From assembly GCA_030157785.1 (NCBI GenBank), contig JAOAUC010000046.1, positions 1 to 45,712 of the forward strand: a DNA stretch of 45,712 bases, given 5' to 3'. Shown piece after piece: positions 25,301-34,300 of the stretch; the stretch's first letter is position 1, and each line of letters opens with the position of its first letter. A program made the position numbers and the translations under genes. The notes below the pieces were generated by a model. That model worked only from the letters and a program-made list of their open reading frames with translations. It was not told where the DNA came from and did not search any database. The DNA is from Zoogloea oleivorans (GTDB taxonomy: Bacteria; Pseudomonadota; Gammaproteobacteria; Burkholderiales; Rhodocyclaceae).

Positions 25301-28300
25301 TACAGCTACGATGCTGCGGGCAACCTGATTGCCGCCCGCAACCTGGCCACCGCCGAGTCGGTGCGCTTCGGCTACGACCCGGCAGCGGCGCATCGCCTCA
25401 TCGTGAGCACCGGCTTCGGCGGTGCAGGCGGCAGTTTCATCGACTACGCCGGTGCGGTCACAGTGTCCGCGCTGGACGCCGATCTGGGCTCTGCGGTGAA
25501 TTACACCCAGGCGGCCCGCAGCGGCAGCCTGGCCGCCGGTCAGGTGGATCGCTACACCTTCACCCTGCGCGACAGCGAACTCGCCGCCACGGCCGGCGGC
25601 TCGGTGTATCTGGGCGTGATCGTCGAGGCCGACGGCAGCGGCGTGCTGCCCGCCATACCGACCATCGCCGGGCTCACTCCGGTCGCCAGCGGCGTCCAGG
25701 GGGGCAGGGCCTTTGCAGTGTTCAAGCTGGATACGGCGGGGCTCAAGCTCCTGGCCCTTTCCGGGCGCGATCCGTCCCAGGCCGGCGCCTACACGCTGTC
25801 CCTGTTCATTGCCGGCGATGCCGATCGTGACGGCGATGTGGACGGCAGCGATGCCCAGCTCATGGCCGCAGCCAAGGACAAGCAGGCCGGGGAGGCGGGC
25901 TACATCGCCAGCGCCGACGCCGACCAGAACGGCCGCATCGACAGCAGCGACATGCAGCTGCTGATGCAGAACCTCGGCTTTGCGCCCAACCGGGCCCCGG
26001 CCATCGTGGCCGGGCAGGTCAAGACGCACCTGGAACTGGAAGTCAATGCGCCGGTAAGCACCTTCGTGGCCGACCCGGAAGGCGATACGACCTACTTCCG
26101 CGTTGTCGGCAGCACCCACGGCACGGCGCGCCTGTCGGGCGACGGGCGTTCGGTGGAATTCCTCCCCGAGGCCGGTTTTGTGGGCCGGGCCAGCTTTGAC
26201 ATCGTGGCCGACGACGGCTTCGGCCGCACTACCGGCACCATCTATGTGGATATCAGCGATGCCAAGCTGATCGCCATCGACATCGTCAACCGGTCGCCCC
26301 ACATCGGCGTCGGCGGCGGACAGCAGCTCTATCTGGTGGGTGACTTCGAAGACCAGTTCAACGTGGTCATTCCGGCCTCCTATGTGAGCTTCAGCACCAC
26401 CGACCCGCTGGTGGCGATCATCACCGCGGATGGCCGCCTCCTGGGCAAGACCACCGGCTACGGCGCGGTGACGGCGTCCCGTGGCAGTGCCCTGGCCGTC
26501 ACCACTTACCAGGTCGGCCTGACCGGCGACGCAGATTCGGACCTGAAGATTTCCGGTCTCGATCCCTACCCGGATGCCGTGACCCTGGCTGCCAACAGCG
26601 GCCAGCGCCAGATCAAGCTGGTCATCAACGGCGACGACGACCGTCTGGACATCAGTTCCGCTGCGGCCGGCACCCGCTACTACAGCAGCAACAGCGCGGT
26701 GGTCGAAGTGACTGCCGACGGCCTCCTGATCGCCCACGGTCCGGGCGAAGCGGTGGTCACCATCATCCACAAGTTTGCCGAAGCGCTGATTCCGGTGAAG
26801 ATCACCGTGCCCTTCACCGGTCCCACGTCCCTCGGTGTAACCGGTGGCGTGGTGCAGAGCGTCGATGGCCTGCAGGTCGGCATTGCGCCGGGCGCCCTGG
26901 CCAGTGACACGGTGGTGTCCATCGAGCGGCTGACGGCGGGTCAGCTCGACGCGCCGCTCCTGCCTGCCGATTCCGGCTGGACTTTTGGCGGTGCCTTCAA
27001 GCTCGACACCCAGGGCGGCGATCTTGCCCTGCCGGTGCAACTGGCCATCCCGACCACCCTGGCGGCGGGAACCCGGGTTGCGTTCTACCAGACCCACGAC
27101 TTCGTCATGGAGGATGGTTCCATCAGCCGCGGCTGGCTGGAAGTGGAAAGCGGCGTGGTCGGTGCAGACGGCATGGCGCGCACCTCCTCGCCACCCTACG
27201 GCGGCGTGGGCGGGCCGGGCACTTACGCCCTGTTTGCCACCGACGCGGCGCTCATCAACACCTTCCGCGGGCGCATCCTGCTGACGGCACCGCTGGCGGC
27301 CGCGGCCCCGATGGTGGCCTTCGGGCTGGCCGGTGGCGTGGCCTTTGGCGCGCTGGTGGCCCTCTCGGCCTCCCTGTTCATCCTGTCGATTCCGTACCAG
27401 GTACCGGTTACGGTGGCGCAGATCAACGACACCTTCACGCCGTCGATCACCACGGTGGGCAAGGTCCAGCTCGGACCCACGGACCCGGTCGATATCGCGC
27501 CGATCAAGGTCAAGAACGCAGCGCTGCCGACCGGGTTTGAGCCCAGCATTACCTCCTACGCCATCGAGCAGAGCGTGGACGGGCCGGTGCTGGTGCTGAC
27601 CGGCTACTACCTGGTCGCTGCTGCCGGTGGCGATGCGAGCAACGTGAATGGCGGCCTCAAGGATGCCCGGGTGCGCTTCCGCATGGGCAGCTCCACCGTG
27701 GTGGATGTCCAGCCCGAGAGCGTCGAGGGCACGGCCTTCACCGAGCAGACCATCCGGGTCAAGGTGCCGGACAGCGTGTTCCTGGCCAAGACCAGCATCA
27801 CCGTTACGCGCAAGACCAAGCAGCTCATCGGCTTCGAGAACAACCAGCCGAAATACAAGGACGTGACCCTGGAAAGCGAGGGGATCAGCTTCAATGCCGA
27901 TGCCAAGTACGTCTTCGTGGCCTCCGGCGGCTGGTACAACACCATCAACGTGATCCAGCAGACCGACGTCGATGCCAACGAGATCGTTGCCCGCATCCCG
28001 GTCGGCATCGACCGCAGCGGGGCGCGGGACATCGCGGTGACTCCCGACAACGGGCGGGTGTATGTGACCCAGCACCTGTCCCACTCGGTGGCGGTGATCG
28101 ACGCGATTGCCCTCAGGGAGCTGGATGCCTTGCCGGATAACGTGAAGGACGCCAGCACCATCGGCTTCAATCGCATCCTGCTGCCGGCAGACGCCACGCC
28201 GGGGGCCATCGTGATCGACCGCAAGAGCCAGTTTGCCTTTGTGGCGGACGAGGTGCTCGGGCGTATCTACATCATCGACATCGACCCGAACTCGAAGACC

Positions 28301-31300
28301 TACAACCGGGTTCTGCCCCAGTACATCACCGTGGATGCACCGGTGGGCATCCGTGCCGGCGGCATGGCGGTAACGGCCGATAACAAGCAGCTTCTCATCC
28401 CGATCGCCGGTGACTGGGCCTCCTTTGTCGTCAGAACAGGTGGCCAGGTGAACGGCCACGTGGCGGTGGTGGACATCACCGACCTGCGCAAGCAGATCAA
28501 CGCCAAGAAGGTGCCGCAGGTTACCCAGATGCTTGAGGTCGGGCGCGATCCCTACCTGATCCGCGAGGTGAATGACCCGAACCTGATGGTCCTGACCCAC
28601 CACGCCAGCGATCCGGACGGGGTGATGGTCTTGCAGCGCAACGGCATGGAGTGGAAGAAGCTGCGCAGCATCGACCTGCAACTGGGCCGGGTGGACGACT
28701 CCCTGGACGTGAATAACGCAGCCGGTGTCACGGTGACCGATGACCTGGAATGGGCCTTCGTGTCGGCCACCAACATCTACATTCCGGAACTGCCGTCCCA
28801 CGATCCGGACGTGGTGTCCTCCTACGCGGCCGGTGGCAACGTCGGCATCATCCATAACCCCTTCGGCCTGGATCGCTACAGCGACGGGCCGCAGGGCCTG
28901 GTCGGCGCGCTGCGGATGATTCCCTGGTCCTTCCCGGACGAGATCACCCTGTCCGACGACGGCAAGTACCTCTACGGCACCTACTTCTTCCAGCACGCCA
29001 CCTTCGTCTGGGACAAGGACGCGATCATTACCGAGCTGAAGAAGAACTGGCAGCTCGACCCGCGGGACATCGGCGGGAAGACGATCTACAAGAGCGGCCG
29101 CTTCGCCATCAACGACCTGACCAACAGCAACTTCATCCTCTTCAACGAAGCCATCGACGTGAAGGCGGACTACCGGACCAATGCGGTGTCGGCCGGCACC
29201 GTCCCGGTCTTCAAGGTGCAGGACCCGGCCCGCGCGCCCCTGGCCATGGGCGGCAGCGTACGGCGGCTGGCGGTACAGATGGACACCTTCTCGCTGAAGG
29301 GCCCGATCCGCAACCAGCCCCTGGATGAAACCCTGCCGACCCTGAGCTGGGTGAACCGTGCCGACATGAGCGAGGTGACGCTGTATGTGAGCACCTACGA
29401 CCGCAGCAAGGGCTTGTTCCCGACGGATACCACGGAGGCCGACAAGGCCGATCCGAACATCCTCGGCAGCACCGCCGACGCCAACGCCAACCGCATCCTG
29501 ACCCTCAAGCTGAGCGAACTGCCCAACGCGGCCCAGTACCTCACCAAGGGCGAACACAGCTTCACCCTCACCGAGTTCTATCGCCTGACCCGCGGCCAGA
29601 CTTACTACTGGGGCCTGGAACAGGTCAGCCAGAACGGGGTGGCGATCAGCAAGACCGAGCGCTTCACGGTGTCGCCGGCGAAGGTGACCGACGCCACTAC
29701 CTTCAGCGAGGTATCGGTTCTGACCCACGGCTTCCAGCTGCCGGGCACGGCCATCTTCAATCCCCTGGGCGGCTTGCAGGCCATGCTCGATATGGGCGTG
29801 CAGATCGCCAAGCGGGGCGGTGGCGCGGTGTTCTACCAGGACATTGAAGGCGGCGCCTGGATTCCCTACTGGGCCACCAGCGACCAGACCAACGCCGGTG
29901 GTGCCAGTCCGACAAGCTTCCTCGGCAAGCCCCTGGTGCTGGTCACCAACTGGGTGAAGGAATCCGGCATCGCCGATTCGGGCTTCGCCGAAGCGGCCGC
30001 CGATGCGATCTTCGCCGACATGGTGGGGCTCAACACCAAGACCGGCGGAGCGCTGTTCAAGTCGCCGCTGCACCTCATTGGCCACAGCCGCGGCACCTCG
30101 GTCAATTCCGAAATCGCCCAGCGCCTGGGAACCTACTTCCCCGGCATTCCGCAGATCCAGATGACTACGCTGGACCCCCACGACTTCTCGCAGCCCTCGC
30201 TGAACGTAAAGATCAGCTCCATCCTCGACACCCTGGAGCTTGGCTCCTACGTGGTGGCCGCGGCCGGTGCGGCGAGCACCCTGGTGGGCACCGGGCCCGT
30301 CGGGGCGGCGATAGCCAATGGCGGCCTGAAGGTTGGCACCTATCTCGGCTATGCCAACAAGCTGGTCAAGGGCCTGGGGATTTCCGAAGTCAATTACTCC
30401 GACTTCAAGGACCCCAACGTCCAGGTCTGGTCGAACATCATCTTTGCCGACAACTACTACCAGACCCTCGGCTGGTCGGGCAAGGCGGGGGACTACCAGA
30501 GCGATCTGCCGGCCGCCGACAAGGAAACCCCCACCGGCGGGGCCAGCACCGACGCTACCTTTACGCCCAACGGGCGCAAGATTGCCGGCGCCGACATCAA
30601 CGTCAAGCTCGATGGCCGGGCTGGCTTTGTGGCTGACGAAACGGTCGACTGGAAGATCCTCTTCAACGTCGGCGTGGGCGCACCTCACAGCCGGGTACAA
30701 ACCTGGTACCTGGGCACCATCGATCTCGCCCTCGGTTCCGCCGGGGCGGGCACGGCGACCAAGGAAGAGCGCATCTTCCGCCGCCTTGCCGACCGTCACT
30801 TTGTGGCCGAATCCCCGGTGCCCGGGTACACGGCCAAGGCCTACAGCGTGGGCGGGGCCTGGTATCGGGCCCGCGAAGCGGAAAAGACCGCGCCGCCCTG
30901 GGGCAGCAGCGCACCCGCGGCGGCGTCCGGCCCCAGCGATCCGACCCTCGACACGGCGCCCTGGGAAGGCATCGGCGAAGGCTGGTTCTATTCCCTTTAC
31001 GGCGGTACGACCCTGGCCAATCGGCCGAAGTCCACCGTCGCCCGGGTCAACCTGGCGACCGACAACACCGAGCAGGGCAGCTGGGATGCAGCGGTGCCGA
31101 CGGTCTTCAACGGCAACTTCCAGGCGAGCTATCAGCCCTACCTGGGCCGTTTCCCGATGCTCTACCCGACCTCCTTCGAGCTGCCGGGCTGGTCCCTGCA
31201 GGGGGGCGGCAATCCGTCGATGTTCGGCACCGCCTTCCAGTCCTTCCACATGGGCTGGACGATGGACACGGCCGCGGTGGACAGCTTCTTTGCCGACCTG

Positions 31301-34300
31301 CGGCAAGTGGCCGGGACGGCCGGTCAGGACGTGGTGGATCGCTTCAAGAACGTGTGGGATGACGTCTTCGGCTTTGCCGGCAACCTGCACAAGGACATCT
31401 GGAAGGAGATCACCGCCCACCCGAACTTCGTTTCCGCGCTGAAGAACGCGGTGAACATCGACATGCTCAAGAACAATCCCGGCTTGCTCTCCGAGATTGC
31501 GGAAATACTTGGCGACGGCCTCAACGACACCTTCAAGCTCATCAAGAACGGAACCGCAGCCCTCGACCCGAAGGTCTACCAGAGTGGCTTCCTGCTCGAC
31601 TTCCTCGCTCAGCGCACGGGGGTCAAGTCGCTCCTGAGCGGTGCCGGCTCGACCCTGAGCGGCGCGATCAAGGGCGCCCTGGTGGATGCGGCGATTGTCT
31701 TCATCGCCGACATGTTCAAGGCGGTGGCGGCCAAGTTCGTGGATTACAGCTTCACGCTCAGCACCGCACTGTCGGGCGTGGACAAGATGACCCACAACTG
31801 GATGTTCTTCCCCACCGACGCGAGCAAGATCCAGTTCAAGTACTCGGTGGAAGGGCACGACCCCGACGCCGTGGTGAGCCTGTTCTTCGAGCCGATAGAC
31901 GGTTCGGCGGCGAACACCCTGAGTGGTGGCGTAACCCTGAGCCAGAGCGCCGACTGGGTCCTCAAGGAGTTCTCCATCCCGACGTCGATGCAGGGCAAGG
32001 CCGGGCGCTTCAGCTACGTACTGGTGAACGGGCCGCAGCAGGATACGGTGACCCGCTACGACAAGGACGGCAACGCCTACCAGGACCCGGTCATGGCGTC
32101 CTTCTACTTCGACAACGTCAAACTGATCCGCAACGCCCTGGTGGGCGACACTACCGAGCCGGTCACCGTGGTGGATGTCACTCCGGTCAGCACGGACAGC
32201 GGCACCAGCGGTCAGGTCTTTACTGCCAGTGTGGTGCTCGAGCAGGCCATGGAGGAAGTCCGTCAGCTGTGGATCGGCGTCGGGCTGGATGCGGCGCAGG
32301 CCGCCCGCCTGGCGGCAACCCGCGTTACCTATGCCGATCTGCCGCTCAACTACCTGGGCTTCGCCGATTTCGGCAGCGAAGGCGAGCCGGTCATCAAGAT
32401 CGACGCGGACGGCAATGGCCACGGCTGGTTCATCGACCCGACGCCTTTTGCCAGCGACGAATTCTCCACCGACTCCGCAACGGGCAGCCTCACCGCCCTG
32501 AGCGGCACGGCCGCCGCCAGCCACTACGACCTCGTGACGGTGCTGGCGCACGAAATGGGCCACATCCTCGGTCTTGAGGACGTGGCTGTGGGCAGCGGAG
32601 ACCGGCAGCTCATGACCGCCTCCGTGATGGTCGGCGAACGCCGCTTGCCGAATGCGACGCTGGCCTCGGCTGCAAGCCAGGCCGACACAGCCGCCGCCTG
32701 GCGCGTCTATCACGCCCTGGAAGGCGACGCCGGAACGACAGGCGCCAGCGGCAGTACCGGCATCGTGGCGCTGGGCGGAAGCTCCGCATTCCTTGGTACC
32801 CCGGCGCATGACGGCATCGTCAACGGCCAGTTCAGTGTCGGCGATGCAGCTTCCGCAGGCTTCGGCTGGGCCACTGCCGGGCAGGCTTCGGCCAGTGCCG
32901 GCCAGGGTGTGCTGAAGGAAGACGAACGGATCGAATCCCGCTTCGCCCAGACCTTCATCGTGCCGGTGGGTGCCGAGTCCTTGCGCTTCCAGATCATTGC
33001 CACGGATTTCGCGGCCAACGCCGGCGGGCCGGGGGATGCCTTCGAGGTGGCGCTGCTCAACGCCGACGGTCTGCCGGCGCTCGGTGTCACCAGCCTCACC
33101 GGCACCGATGCCCTGTTCAACCTGCAGGCGGACGGGCGCGTCTGGACGGCGGCGACGGTTGCTACCACGGGCCTCTCCGGGCACGACGGTGCGCAACTGC
33201 CGTCCGGCCGCCCGGTCACGGTTTCCATCGACCTCACCGGCATCGCTGCCGGCACCACGCTGACCCTGTACTTCGATCTGCTCGGCGTCGGCGAAGCGGC
33301 CAGCCAGGTCAGTATCGACAACGTGCGCATCCTCAAGGCTGGCGAAACCGACGACCTGCCGCCTGTGGCGCAGGCCGATACGGCCACGCTTAACGAAGAC
33401 GCGACGCTCCTGATCGATGTTCTCGGCAACGACAGCGACCCGGAAGGCAAGGCCCTGAGCCTGGTCAGTGCCGACGGCGCCAGCCACGGCACGCTGGCCA
33501 TCGAGGCCGGTCAGGTGCGCTACACGCCGGAAGCCAACTGGTTCGGTACCGACGGTTTCAGCTACGTGGTCAGCGACGAGGCCGGCAACACCAGCACCGG
33601 CACGGTGGTGGTGACGGTACTCAGCGTCAATGACGCGCCCGTCGCCAACCCGGATTCGGCGAATGTGGTGGCCGGCGCTTCGGTGCTGATCGACGTGCTC
33701 GCCAACGACACCGATATCGACAGCGCCGTATTGAGTCTGACCGGCGTTTCGGCGGCCAGCCATGGCACGGTCGCCATCGAGGCCGGCAAGGTGCGTTACA
33801 CGGCCGACGCCGGGTTCTCCGGCGCCGACAGCTTCACCTATCAGATCAGCGACGGTGACGGCGGCGCAGCCGGGGCCACGGTGACGGTGGCGATCCTCGT
33901 CAGCAACCTGCCGCCGGTGGCCAACGCCGATACGGCAACGCTGAACGAAGACGCGACGCTGCTGATCGATGTGCTGGGCAACGACAGTGACCCGGAAGGC
34001 AAGGCCCTGAGCCTGGTCAGCGCCGACGGCGCCAGCCACGGCACGCTGGCCATTGAGGCCGGTCAGGTGCGCTACACGCCGGAAGCCAACTGGTTCGGTA
34101 CCGACGGTTTCAGCTACGTGGTCAGCGACGAGGCCGGCAACACCAGCACCGGCACGGTGGTGGTGACGGTACTCAGCGTCAATGACGCGCCCGTCGCGAA
34201 CCCGGATTCGGCGAATGTGGTGGCCGGCGCTTCTGTGCTGATCGACGTACTCGCCAACGACACCGATATCGACAGCGCCGTACTGAGTCTGGCCGGCGTT

